A DNA stretch of 64,000 nucleotides from PFJX01 sp031426815. Its GTDB lineage: Bacteria > Pseudomonadota > Gammaproteobacteria > Burkholderiales > Thiobacillaceae. The stretch covers positions 1-64,000 of the forward strand of contig JASJPG010000100.1 of the NCBI GenBank assembly GCA_031426815.1, read 5' to 3'. A program made the translations under genes and the position numbers. Below are positions 46,857 to 55,045 of this stretch, in pieces. The notes under the pieces were generated by a model. That model saw only the letters and a program-made list of their open reading frames with translations. It was not told the DNA's origin and did no database searches. Numbering within the stretch: the stretch's first letter is position 1; each line of letters opens with the position of its first letter.

Positions 46857-46862
46857 TATAAT
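46857..46862 (+). promoter_or_regulatory. -10 box of tRNA-Thr promoter
   Basis: A perfect TATAAT at 46857-46862, 16 bases upstream of the tRNA. The -35 region 17 bases upstream is poor (around 46834), so only the -10 element is certain. Confidence 0.55.
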
Positions 46863-46878
46863 CCGCGCCCGCAATGTC

Positions 46879-46954
<76 letters not shown>

Positions 46955-46986
46955 TCCAAATTCCCACAGTTGAAGCTACCGCCTCC

Positions 46987-47955
46987 GTGACCCAACCCCA
47001 GCTGCATTCCCTACTTGAAGCCGACATGGCGGAGGTAGACAGGGTCATTCGAGCGCGTTTGCATTCCGATGTCGCGTTGGTTCGTCAGGTCTCCGAATAC
47101 ATCATCCAAAGCGGCGGCAAGCGTCTGCGTCCAGCCCTGGTCGTTCTCGCCGCCAATGCACTTGGCTATCAGGGTGGTCAGCACCACGAAATGGCGGCCG
47201 TGGTCGAGTTCATCCATACCGCCACGCTGCTGCATGATGATGTGGTCGACGCCTCCGAACTGCGCCGCGGCAGAGACACTGCCAATGCATTGTTCGGCAA
47301 TGCGACCAGCGTACTGGTTGGCGACTTCCTCTACTCGCGCGCATTTCAAATGATGGTATCGGTCAACAACATGCGGGTCATGGAAGTCCTGTCTGACGCC
47401 ACCAACATCATTGCCGAAGGCGAAGTTCTGCAACTGATGAACTGCAATGACCCGGACATCGACGAAGCGGCATATTTACGTGTAATTCGCTACAAGACCG
47501 CGCAACTGTTCGAAGCCGCAGGTCGACTGGGCGCCATCGTCAACGGATCGCCACGCGATATCGAAGACACATTGGGAACCTACGGCATGCATCTGGGCAC
47601 CGCCTTCCAGATCATTGACGACGTCCTCGACTATTCCGGCGAAACGGACTTGATCGGCAAAAATGTCGGTGACGATCTGGCGGAAGGCAAACCCACGCTG
47701 CCGCTGCTATTTGCCATGAAACATGGAACGGAAGCAGAAGCCGAGATTATTCGCAACGCCATTCGAAAAGGCGATGCCGGCGATTTCCAACGCATACTCG
47801 AAATTGTCCACAGTACCGGGGCAATAACCCATGCACATCGCCAAGCGGAAGCCGAATCGGTGTTGGCGCAAGCAGCGATTGCTTCATTACCTGGTAGCCA
47901 ATACAAAGAGGCTTTGCTAGAATTATCGGCCTTCGCAGTCACACGCGAATTCTGA
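46987..47955 (+). CDS. ispB: Octaprenyl (polyprenyl) diphosphate synthase IspB
   Basis: 322 residues from a GTG start. Makes the polyprenyl side chain of ubiquinone. First Asp-rich motif LLHDDVVDASELRRG and second FQIIDDVLDYSGE are intact; GGKRLRPALVVLAA holds the IPP-binding Lys-Arg. Chain length cannot be read with certainty from the sequence. An ATG a few codons later (MAEVDRV) is a possible alternative start. Confidence 0.95.
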   Translation: MTQPQLHSLLEADMAEVDRVIRARLHSDVALVRQVSEYIIQSGGKRLRPALVVLAANALGYQGGQHHEMAAVVEFIHTATLLHDDVVDASELRRGRDTANALFGNATSVLVGDFLYSRAFQMMVSVNNMRVMEVLSDATNIIAEGEVLQLMNCNDPDIDEAAYLRVIRYKTAQLFEAAGRLGAIVNGSPRDIEDTLGTYGMHLGTAFQIIDDVLDYSGETDLIGKNVGDDLAEGKPTLPLLFAMKHGTEAEAEIIRNAIRKGDAGDFQRILEIVHSTGAITHAHRQAEAESVLAQAAIASLPGSQYKEALLELSAFAVTREF

Positions 47956-48046
47956 TCCCGATCTGATACCGCATGTTCAAGTGGGCATGCAGAACCAGAG
48001 AAATCAGCAGTACGATCCATCGCGATTTTCGCGATAAAGCCCAAGT

Positions 48047-48123
48047 CGGGGTGTAGCTTAGCCTGGTAGAGCGCCACGTTCGGGACGTGGAGGCCGGAGG
48101 TTCGAATCCTCTCACCCCGACCA
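48047..48123 (+). tRNA. tRNA-Pro (anticodon CGG)
   Basis: 77 bases with encoded CCA. Acceptor CGGGGTG/CACCCCG, D-arm AGCTTAGCCTGGTAGAGC, anticodon stem CCACG/CGTGG with loop TTCGGGA giving anticodon CGG, T-arm GGAGGTTCGAATCCTCT. tRNA-Pro genes are frequent integration sites, and an integrase-like remnant follows here. Confidence 0.96.
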
Positions 48124-48135
48124 TAGTTCCCCTAT

Positions 48136-48164
48136 AAAACAGCAGCTTACAAGCGAGCTGTTTT
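48136..48164 (+). terminator. Terminator after tRNA-Pro
   Basis: Arms AAAACAGC (48136-48143) and GCTGTTTT (48157-48164), with a further small inner stem, and T-residues at the 3' side; 12 bases after the tRNA end. Confidence 0.75.
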
Positions 48165-48271
48165 CAATTCAGGTGTGTGCAATGGCAAATTGGTGGCAGC
48201 GCCTGCCACTTCACCACACCGCGCATAAAAAATAAGCCTATACGGTGCTCCATTACCACGGAGCATCTTTC

Positions 48272-48382
48272 ATGGCATCTCTCGAGAGCAGATCTCGAAT
48301 CCAGGTCACGGTCAAGAACCGGGACGACCTCGCCAAGACTTTCGCCGGCAACGCCGACAAGACCATCCAGCGCTACGTCTAG
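48272..48382 (+). pseudogene. Probable remnant of a site-specific integrase N-terminus
   Basis: A 36-codon frame (MASLESRSRIQVTVKNRDDL..., ending TIQRYV and a TAG at 48380) resembles the first strands of tyrosine-recombinase arm-binding domains, which often begin MAS-x-x-x-R-x and contain xQVxVxxxxxxxxKTF; here KTFAGNADKT is seen. No further integrase sequence follows. Its place 149 bases after tRNA-Pro is where an integrase is expected. The match is short, so this is tentative. Confidence 0.45.
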
Positions 48383-48403
48383 ACCCTGCAGTCTCAGGAC
48401 TGT

Positions 48404-49498
48404 TTACCACATCATGACCGCCGTATCCCCCGACCGGGCGCTATAGTAGAGCCGCAGCCGCAGCAGATAGCGGCGGCCCTTGAACAGCTTGACCTGGACA
48501 TGGGCATTAGTGTCCTGGCCGCTGTCGTCGTCGCCAGTGATGTAGCGCAGCTCGCCGTTGACCTCCTCGAACAGCACCATCACGGTGTCAGACTTGCCGA
48601 AGGTGGCGATCTCATAGCGCCTGGTGGCCGTAGGGGTGATGCTAAAGTTCAGCTGCTGGCCGGGATTGATTGTGAGCTTGACCGGCTTGAAGGCCTCGAG
48701 CGACTGGACATCGCTCTTCTTGATGGGTGGGTAGAAGGTTTTCACCCACGCCTGGTCCCGGGCCGAGACACCGCCGGCCGGCGTCAGTCCGTTGCGGTAA
48801 TTGGCGGGCTCCTTGATTAGTCCAGCCTCGAAGGGGTAGTGCATGATGGAGTCCGGGTCCCAGTTGGAACCCTGCACTGAATCGGGGTTGATCTTTTTGA
48901 TGATGTTGTGAAAAGTGGTCTGCCGGTCCCAGTTGTTGGGTGGCGCGGCCAGTGCCGCGTACACCGCCTCCTCGTCCCAGACGATGCCAGCGTTGGGGTT
49001 CTGGTGCTCGTGCGGGAAGCCCAGGCTATGACCGATCTCGTGGATGGCGGTATCGATCTCGGCCGGGTGCCCGGTCAGATCCCAGCCGAAGTTCATGGTG
49101 CGCTCGTCCTGGCCGATGGTCAGGATGTCCCGGCCGATGTAGGACCAGGCGCCGTCGCCGCGGAGGAAGCCGATACGGATCTCCGACTCGTCCACCGAAC
49201 CCACCTCCTCGAACTCCAGGCCGATGCCCACGTCCTTCCACAGCTTGAACGCCTTGCGCACCACGTTCTTCTCTGCCTCCTTGGTCGTCCACTCGGCTGG
49301 ATCGGTGAAAAAGTAATAGTGCAGCTTGGTGCCATTGACCCACTTCTTGTCGTTCATGCGTATGAGACGGGCGCGGTTCGGATTCACCTCGGGCCCGAAC
49401 TCCCGCTCCGTCACCTGCGGCATGGTGCAATAGGAAAACCTGCGTGCCGCCGTCGGTTTGGGTTCCTTGTCCGCAACGGGATTCTTCTGCTTGGCCAT
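48404..49498 (-). CDS. Astacin-like zinc metalloprotease (metzincin) with C-terminal PPC-like domain
   Basis: 364 residues. Zinc-binding motif HEIGHSLGFPHE at 153-164 (HExxHxxGxxHE, astacin type) and the Met-turn SIMHYPF at 217-223 define a metzincin. Residues ~270-364 are beta-rich and resemble a bacterial pre-peptidase C-terminal (PPC) domain (GQQLNFSITPTATRRYEIAT). No signal peptide is seen, and the N-terminus is Lys/Pro-rich (MAKQKNPVADKEPKPT). A ribosome site (AGGAGG on the minus strand) precedes the ATG at 49498. Context between tRNA-Pro with an integrase remnant and a 318-base non-coding stretch suggests acquisition by transfer. Confidence 0.88.
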   Translation of the reverse strand: MAKQKNPVADKEPKPTAARRFSYCTMPQVTEREFGPEVNPNRARLIRMNDKKWVNGTKLHYYFFTDPAEWTTKEAEKNVVRKAFKLWKDVGIGLEFEEVGSVDESEIRIGFLRGDGAWSYIGRDILTIGQDERTMNFGWDLTGHPAEIDTAIHEIGHSLGFPHEHQNPNAGIVWDEEAVYAALAAPPNNWDRQTTFHNIIKKINPDSVQGSNWDPDSIMHYPFEAGLIKEPANYRNGLTPAGGVSARDQAWVKTFYPPIKKSDVQSLEAFKPVKLTINPGQQLNFSITPTATRRYEIATFGKSDTVMVLFEEVNGELRYITGDDDSGQDTNAHVQVKLFKGRRYLLRLRLYYSARSGDTAVMMW

Positions 49499-49816
49499 GT
49501 CAATCCTCCTTGTAGTGTGATGCCGCCGGGGATGCCCAACGGCGGGACTCCGATCGTCTCGCCAACCAGCGGCGACACCGGGGTACAGGTATTTGATTTG
49601 TATAGGTGCTACGGGGGGAGGAGTAAAGGGGCGACTAGAGTGCGCGGCTCAGCCAGCGGCGGAAAGCACGCAGGTGCGGAAAAGCGAAGCGCCGTACAAA
49701 CACAAAGAAGTCGGCCCGCCACAGGATCAGTGTGGCGGTCAGCTGAGACGAGCGAAAAGGAAGTCAGGGGTCAGCGATCGCCCACCCTATTAAAAGACGC
49801 AACCGCCCCCTCTGCG
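49499..49816. other. 318-base gap without a recognisable gene
   Basis: Between the metalloprotease start and the end of the tlpA-like gene. No frame here looks like real protein in either direction, and I found no tRNA, terminator hairpin or direct repeat of the tRNA-Pro 3' end. It contains a purine-rich stretch around 49612-49640. It may be the far edge of the transferred segment. Confidence 0.5.
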
Positions 49817-50320
49817 TCACTCCGCTTCTGCCAACAACGATTCCAGTTGCGCAAGCGCCTCCGGGCTGTCCCACTCGATAGACCCGAACAAACCCAAGCG
49901 AACGCGACCTTGTTTGTCCACGACGTAACTGGTCGGGAATGCGAAGACTTGCCAGGATTTCAGGTATTCGCCTTCGCTATCGAGCAATATCGGGAAATTC
50001 ACCGGCACCTGTTTCAGGAATGCACGAATTTCATCCGGGCTTTCTCCCTCATTGACCCCCAGGATTGCAAAGGGTTTTCCTGAGAGTTTCGTCATCAGAC
50101 GTGCCATCGAGGGCATTTCCTTGCGGCATGGCGGGCACCAGACCGCCCAGAAATTGACCAGAACGACCTTGCCGCGCAACTGCTTCAGGTTCACGCTGGC
50201 GCCGTCAAGCCCAACCAGTTTCAGTTCCGCGGCAGGGCGCACCGGCAATGGCTTCAAGTCTGCGGCCAAGAGCGGCGATGCAAACAGCATAATAAAAATC
50301 AAGCCCAGCCACGTTCTCAT
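49817..50320 (-). CDS. TlpA-type periplasmic thioredoxin-family protein
   Basis: 167 residues with a signal peptide (LGLIFIMLFASPLLAA). Thioredoxin fold of the TlpA/ResA type: LRGKVVLVNFWAVWCPPCRKEMP with active site CPPC, the insertion strand FAILGVNEGESPDE, and the cis-Pro in FAFPTSYVVDKQGRV. Likely a periplasmic reductase, e.g. for cytochrome c maturation or copper sites. Overlaps the following upstream gene's stop by four bases. Confidence 0.93.
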   Translation of the reverse strand: MRTWLGLIFIMLFASPLLAADLKPLPVRPAAELKLVGLDGASVNLKQLRGKVVLVNFWAVWCPPCRKEMPSMARLMTKLSGKPFAILGVNEGESPDEIRAFLKQVPVNFPILLDSEGEYLKSWQVFAFPTSYVVDKQGRVRLGLFGSIEWDSPEALAQLESLLAEAE

Positions 50321-51135
50321 TTTTTCTCCTTGTTTATCAATGGCTTCAGCGCATCCAGCAGGATTTGCCCGAGTTGCGCGCCGGCAGCTGTTTCCTGCTC
50401 CGTGATATCGCTGCGCCGATAGAATCCATCACGCAAGCCCGGCAACACGCTCATCCAGACCCGGCTGCCGGCGACTTCCAGAGCGCTTTTCAACCGCTCG
50501 CGCCACCAATAACCGGCGGAGGCCTTGGGTTGCAGAATGACCAGATCAAGCTGGGTCTTATTGACGACCGCGTCGTATTCGGGCTCCTGACCGGGAACCA
50601 GATCCTGATAAAGCAACGGGAACATCAGCAGCGCGCCGTCCACTGGCTGCGCACCGCCCTGTCCATAACGACCTTGCCAACTATGCACTGCACGCAGGGC
50701 CAAACTCGAAACCCGGCCGGTGGAAACCAGCACGATGCGGCGTTCTGGATTACGTTGCCGCACCGCTTCCAACCATTCGGATAAATCCTGGTCTGGCACC
50801 TGATTCCAACTGCTGGGCAATAGCGGCAAAAAATAGGGGGTCAGAAAATCCGTAACCCAGGTTTCCACCCCTTGCGCAGCCATATCGGCGGCGGCCTTGT
50901 GCTCCTCCTCCGTGCGCCCGTACTGGCCTGTCAGCCAGATTGCCAGAACCTGACCGGCTGCGGGATAGCGCTGGCAAACGACTTCAATTCCGGAATCGAG
51001 GCTGATTACGACATCGGAGGGCGCTGCGCTGGCCTGTCTACTGCAAAGCAGCATCAAAACAATCGCCATCAATCCCCATGTCCCAACGCGCCGCAGCCGG
51101 ATAAACACCCTTTGAATCAACACCTTCGTACTCAC
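50317..51135 (-). CDS. Exported alpha/beta-hydrolase-like protein of unknown function
   Basis: 272 residues with an N-terminal signal or anchor (GLMAIVLMLLCSRQASA). Pattern of strands and helices is like an alpha/beta hydrolase (VLAIWLTGQYGRTEEEH, RRIVLVSTGRVSSLAL, LDLVILQPKAS), but the nucleophile position reads STGRVSS rather than GxSxG, so it may be inactive or act otherwise. Coupled to the TlpA-type gene by an ATGA overlap, so a shared periplasmic role is likely. Confidence 0.72.
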   Translation of the reverse strand: MSTKVLIQRVFIRLRRVGTWGLMAIVLMLLCSRQASAAPSDVVISLDSGIEVVCQRYPAAGQVLAIWLTGQYGRTEEEHKAAADMAAQGVETWVTDFLTPYFLPLLPSSWNQVPDQDLSEWLEAVRQRNPERRIVLVSTGRVSSLALRAVHSWQGRYGQGGAQPVDGALLMFPLLYQDLVPGQEPEYDAVVNKTQLDLVILQPKASAGYWWRERLKSALEVAGSRVWMSVLPGLRDGFYRRSDITEQETAAGAQLGQILLDALKPLINKEKK

Positions 51136-51355
51136 TACAATAATTTGTCGCCGAATTTAACTGATTGCACCGGCTTCGGCCTTGGTACGTCTTGCCTGTT
51201 CAACTGCCGTATCAAGGTTTAATGCTTCTATGCTTCGAAATTACGGGCTATGCTGATAGCGGAATGGTTTTCGAGTGATTTCATGCTGTTCTGAATGAGA
51301 GATTCGCAGCCAAGCCAAAGATCATGTGGTCAGGCATTTGGATAGGAGCGGAGTG

Positions 51356-51712
51356 ATGGACATTCCTTCAATTAGTACACAAACCAGCGTTGCTTCGACA
51401 TTCGCTGTGCAGCAGACAGTACAGCCGCAGGAACAACAGGCACGCAATCTGCGGAGTGAACGGGAACGTGACGAAGCCACGCAGGCAAACGATCAGGTCA
51501 CCTTGAGCGGTGCATCTCGACAAGTTGCCGCTCGCGAAACAGAACGGGTTGTTCCGCAGACCGAAGTAACCGAAGCGGCAGACAAGACGCAGGAAAGAGA
51601 TCGCGTCGAGGAAGCACGGCAAGCCCAGGTCGAATCGCGTCGCAATGAACAACCGGTGCCACGTTCGGTGGCTCGCGCACTGGAAACCTACACGCAAACA
51701 TCGGTACTTTAA
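51356..51712 (+). CDS. Small Gln/Glu/Arg-rich protein, possibly FlaG-related
   Basis: 118 residues from ATG 51356, preceded by AGGAGCGGAG. Very polar and probably disordered: runs such as QEQQARNLRSERERDEATQ, then DQVTLSGASRQVAAR. 'DQVTLSG' is like the D-x-V-x-(I/L)-S motif near the start of FlgM/FlaG-type flagellar proteins. It lacks the C-terminal domain present in the next gene but shares the MxI-x-x-x-S-x-x-(S/T) opening and general composition. Function unknown. Confidence 0.7.
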   Translation: MDIPSISTQTSVASTFAVQQTVQPQEQQARNLRSERERDEATQANDQVTLSGASRQVAARETERVVPQTEVTEAADKTQERDRVEEARQAQVESRRNEQPVPRSVARALETYTQTSVL

Positions 51713-51746
51713 GTAACGAAACTCTCTGGCGATCCAGCTCGATATC

Positions 51747-52166
51747 ATGGAAATCGGCGCAACCTCCTCCACCAGCTACATCCCGCTGCAACTCGCCGAG
51801 CCGCGAGTGGCGCGAAATGTGCCGCGGGAGAATGTCGTTGCCGTCGACAAGAACCGTGAAGACGTAAGACAGCGCCAGACCTTGCCAAGCAATACGGACA
51901 AACCTGCGGAAGCCCAGGTTGCCGGAGGCGCGCGGAGCGAACGTGAAAGCCAGGAAGCGGCAAAAGCAGGCGAAGCTCAACGTGTGCAGGAAGTTGCCGT
52001 CGCGGGTGCTGGCAGCATCAAGATGGATGTCGAAGATGGCGATCGCGTACTCAAGGTTTTCGACAGCAAGGACGTTCTGATTTACCAACTGCCGCCCAAG
52101 GGCGCATTGATGCTGATCAGAGCACAGGAACACGCGCAGCAGTCACAAGTTCAAACCAGCGCCTGA
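51747..52166 (+). CDS. Small protein with FlaG-like C-terminus
   Basis: 139 residues. N-terminal ~90 residues are polar and low-complexity. The last ~50 (SIKMDVEDGDRVLKVFDSKD then VLIYQLPPKGALMLI) resemble the FlaG domain, in which a D-x-x-x-VKV strand is followed by IRQIPP and a helix. FlaG modulates flagellar filament length, but no other flagellar gene is near. Follows the related gene by 34 bases. Confidence 0.7.
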   Translation: MEIGATSSTSYIPLQLAEPRVARNVPRENVVAVDKNREDVRQRQTLPSNTDKPAEAQVAGGARSERESQEAAKAGEAQRVQEVAVAGAGSIKMDVEDGDRVLKVFDSKDVLIYQLPPKGALMLIRAQEHAQQSQVQTSA

Positions 52167-52235
52167 TCCCGCTGACTGAGGTCGCAACACGACCTTGCAT
52201 CATCCACATCCTCTGGAGCTTGTTCGCCCCATACA

Positions 52236-53234
52236 ATGGCGACCATGTCCGCTCCCCTCCCCCCCTACGCCCAGCTCACCCCCGATACGGTTCTCGATGC
52301 ACTGGATAATATCGGCTTGCGTACCGATGGCCGCCTGCTGGCGCTGAATAGCTACGAGAACCGCGTCTATCAGGTCGGCCAGGAGGACGCTGCGCCGGTC
52401 ATTGCCAAGTTCTATCGACCGGAGCGCTGGTCGGATGCCGCCATTCTCGAGGAACACGCTTTCACGCTGGAACTCGCGGAGCGGGAGTTGCCGATCGTCG
52501 CGCCGTTGCTTCTGTCGAATCGCGCCACCTTGCACCTGCATCAAGGTTTTCGTTTTGCGGTCTATCCCCGCCGCGGTGGCCGCATGCCGGAATTCGACCG
52601 CAGCGAAACGCTGGAATGGATGGGCCGCTTCATTGGCCGCATCCACGCCATCGGCGCGCTGCAACCCTACGCACACCGGCCGACTCTGGATATCGCCAGC
52701 TTCGGCGAAGAGCCGCGCGCATTTCTGCTGGCCGGCCATTGGCTACCACCCGATTTGTTGCCGGCCTGGAAAAGCGTAATCGACCAGGCGCTCGATGCGG
52801 CCCGCCTCTGCTTCCAGCGCGCCGGTCAGGTCGCCCATCTGCGTCTGCATGGCGACTGCCACGCCGGCAACGTGTTGTGGACGGACGACGGGCCGCATTT
52901 TGTCGACTTCGACGACAGCCGCATGGGACCGGCCATACAAGATCTCTGGATGCTGCTTTCCGGCGAACGTACCGGCATGACGCGGCAACTGGCCGACGTG
53001 TTGGCGGGCTACGAAGACTTTTGCGAATTCGACCCGCGTGAGCTGCACTTACTGGAAGCCTTGCGCACCCTGCGCCTGATCCATCACTCGGCCTGGATCG
53101 CCCGACGCTGGCACGACCCCGCCTTCCCGGCCGCGTTTCCGTGGTTCAACACGCAGCATTACTGGCAAGACCGCATTCTCGAATTGCGCGAACAGATAGC
53201 GCTGATGGAAGAAGAGCCGCTGTGGCCGGCTTAA
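52236..53234 (+). CDS. srkA: Stress response serine/threonine protein kinase SrkA (YihE family)
   Basis: 332 residues. RIO/APH-like kinase fold: SYENRVYQVGQED at the nucleotide loop, catalytic LRLHGDCHAGNVLW and metal-binding FVDFDDSRMGPAIQDLWML. The YihE/SrkA family protects against stress-induced cell death in Escherichia coli. ATG 52236 or the in-frame ATG at 52245 (MSAPLPPYAQL) could be the start. Confidence 0.92.
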   Translation: MATMSAPLPPYAQLTPDTVLDALDNIGLRTDGRLLALNSYENRVYQVGQEDAAPVIAKFYRPERWSDAAILEEHAFTLELAERELPIVAPLLLSNRATLHLHQGFRFAVYPRRGGRMPEFDRSETLEWMGRFIGRIHAIGALQPYAHRPTLDIASFGEEPRAFLLAGHWLPPDLLPAWKSVIDQALDAARLCFQRAGQVAHLRLHGDCHAGNVLWTDDGPHFVDFDDSRMGPAIQDLWMLLSGERTGMTRQLADVLAGYEDFCEFDPRELHLLEALRTLRLIHHSAWIARRWHDPAFPAAFPWFNTQHYWQDRILELREQIALMEEEPLWPA

Positions 53235-53254
53235 AAAACAAAGGGAGTTAAGTC

Positions 53255-55045
53255 ATGTGTGGCATTGCAGGTGAATTCCGCTTCGATAGCGCGGCCCCCG
53301 ATCCAGCGCTATTGAAACGGATGGTGGCCAAACTGGCGCGGCGCGGGCCGGATGGCGAAGGCCTTTACTTCGACGGTGCCGTCGCGCTGGGCCATCGGCG
53401 CCTGGCCATCATCGATCTCACCGAGCGTTCGCGTCAGCCCATGGTGGACGCGGCGACCGGCCTCGCTCTGGTGTTCAACGGCACCATCTACAACTACCCG
53501 CAACTGCGCGCCGAACTCATCGGCAAAGGCCATGCCTTCCATTCCGACGGCGATACCGAAGTCATCCTGCGCGCCTATGCCGAATGGGGCGACGACTGCG
53601 CCGCCCATCTGCATGGCGCCTTTGCCTTCGCGATCTGGGATCGCCAGGCCGGCAGCGTCTTGCTGGCGCGCGACCGGCTCGGCATCAAACCGCTCTACTA
53701 CAGCCTGGAGCGGCACTGCATCCGCTTTGCCTCCTCGCCGCAAGCCCTGCTGGCGGCGGGAGGCGTGGACACGTCGATCGACCCGGAAGCCCTGCATCAC
53801 CATCTCACACTACATGCCGTGGTGCCCGCGCCGCGCACGCTGCTGAACGGCGTACGCAAACTGGAACCGGCCAGCCTGCTGCGCATCGACACGGCCGGTC
53901 GCCACGAAACCCGCCCCTACTGGCGACTGACGGCAACCCGGCCCGACAAGCCCATGTCGGAAGGGGAATGGCAGGAAGCCATACACAACGCACTGCGTGC
54001 GGCAGTACGCAAACGCATGTTGATTGCTGACGTAAAAGTGGGCGTTCTCCTGTCCGGCGGACTCGATTCGAGCCTGCTGGTCGCGCTGCTGGCCGAACAG
54101 GGCGTGGAAGACCTGATGACCTTCTCGGTCGGCTTCGAAGATCAACCCGAGGAGCGCGGCAACGAGTTCGAATATTCCGACGCAGTGGCCCGGCATTTCG
54201 CCACCCGCCATCACCAATTCCACATCCCCAACAATCAAGTGCTGGCGCGTTTGCCGGAAGCGGTCGGCCAGATGGCCGAGCCCATGGTCAGCCAGGATGC
54301 GGTGGCGTTCTACTTGCTGTCGGAACAGGTCGCGAAAAGCGTGAAAGTGGTGCAAAGCGGCCAGGGCGCCGACGAGGTTTTTGGCGGCTACTACTGGTAT
54401 CCGAAGATGCACGCGCTGAAGACCGGCTCGCCGCTGGAACGTTTCCGCCGCCATTATTTCGACCGCGACCATGCCGAATATCTGGAAACCGTGAACCCGG
54501 CGCTGCACGGCCTCGATCACACCGCATTCACCGTTTCAGCCCGGCTCATGGAACCGGACGCCGACAGCTTCATAGACCAGGTTCTGCGCATGGACACGAC
54601 CATGCTGATCACCGACGACCCGGTCAAACGCGTCGACAACATGACCATGGCCTGGGGTCTCGAAGCACGTGTGCCTTTCCTCGATCACGAACTGGTCGAA
54701 CTGGCCGCGCGCATGCCGCCGGAACTGAAGCTGGCCTCCGGCGGCAAGCACATCCTCAAGCGCATCGCACGCGGCCTGCTGCCGGACTCCGTCATCGACC
54801 GAAAGAAAGGCTATTTCCCGATGCCCGCGCTGAAATACGTGCGCGGCGAGTTCTACGACTTCATGGCCGACATCCTCAATTCGCAAGCCTGCCGCCAGCG
54901 CGGCCTGTTTCAGCGCGCCTATGTCGAAAAACTGCTCGCCGAGCCGGAACAGCACCACACGCGCATTCAGGGCAGCAAGCTGTGGCATCTGGCGCTGTTG
55001 GAGTTCTGGCTGCAAATGCATATAGATCAAGCCGGCAATGCTTAG
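53255..55045 (+). CDS. N-acetylglutaminylglutamine amidotransferase (asparagine synthase family)
   Basis: 596 residues. N-terminal class II glutaminase with Cys2 (MCGIAGEFRF), RRGPDGEG and FNGTIYNYPQLR. The synthetase half has the PP-loop VGVLLSGGLDSSLLV. The segment SEPM-type 'AEPMVSQDAVAFYLLSEQVA' then KVVQSGQGADEVFGGYYWYP is characteristic of the NAGGN amidotransferase subfamily, which makes the osmolyte N-acetylglutaminylglutamine amide. The partner synthetase gene, normally adjacent, is not seen here; an AsnB role remains possible. Overlaps the MFS gene by 8 bases. Confidence 0.82.
   Translation: MCGIAGEFRFDSAAPDPALLKRMVAKLARRGPDGEGLYFDGAVALGHRRLAIIDLTERSRQPMVDAATGLALVFNGTIYNYPQLRAELIGKGHAFHSDGDTEVILRAYAEWGDDCAAHLHGAFAFAIWDRQAGSVLLARDRLGIKPLYYSLERHCIRFASSPQALLAAGGVDTSIDPEALHHHLTLHAVVPAPRTLLNGVRKLEPASLLRIDTAGRHETRPYWRLTATRPDKPMSEGEWQEAIHNALRAAVRKRMLIADVKVGVLLSGGLDSSLLVALLAEQGVEDLMTFSVGFEDQPEERGNEFEYSDAVARHFATRHHQFHIPNNQVLARLPEAVGQMAEPMVSQDAVAFYLLSEQVAKSVKVVQSGQGADEVFGGYYWYPKMHALKTGSPLERFRRHYFDRDHAEYLETVNPALHGLDHTAFTVSARLMEPDADSFIDQVLRMDTTMLITDDPVKRVDNMTMAWGLEARVPFLDHELVELAARMPPELKLASGGKHILKRIARGLLPDSVIDRKKGYFPMPALKYVRGEFYDFMADILNSQACRQRGLFQRAYVEKLLAEPEQHHTRIQGSKLWHLALLEFWLQMHIDQAGNA

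Noticed and set aside
48047..49816. An att direct repeat matching the tRNA-Pro 3' end downstream
   Set aside because: I looked for the CACCCCGACCA end and its flank through 49816 and found no second copy.
48908..50083. A 391-codon plus-strand frame opposite the metalloprotease and tlpA-like genes
   Set aside because: Antisense to two genes with intact catalytic motifs; low-complexity translation.
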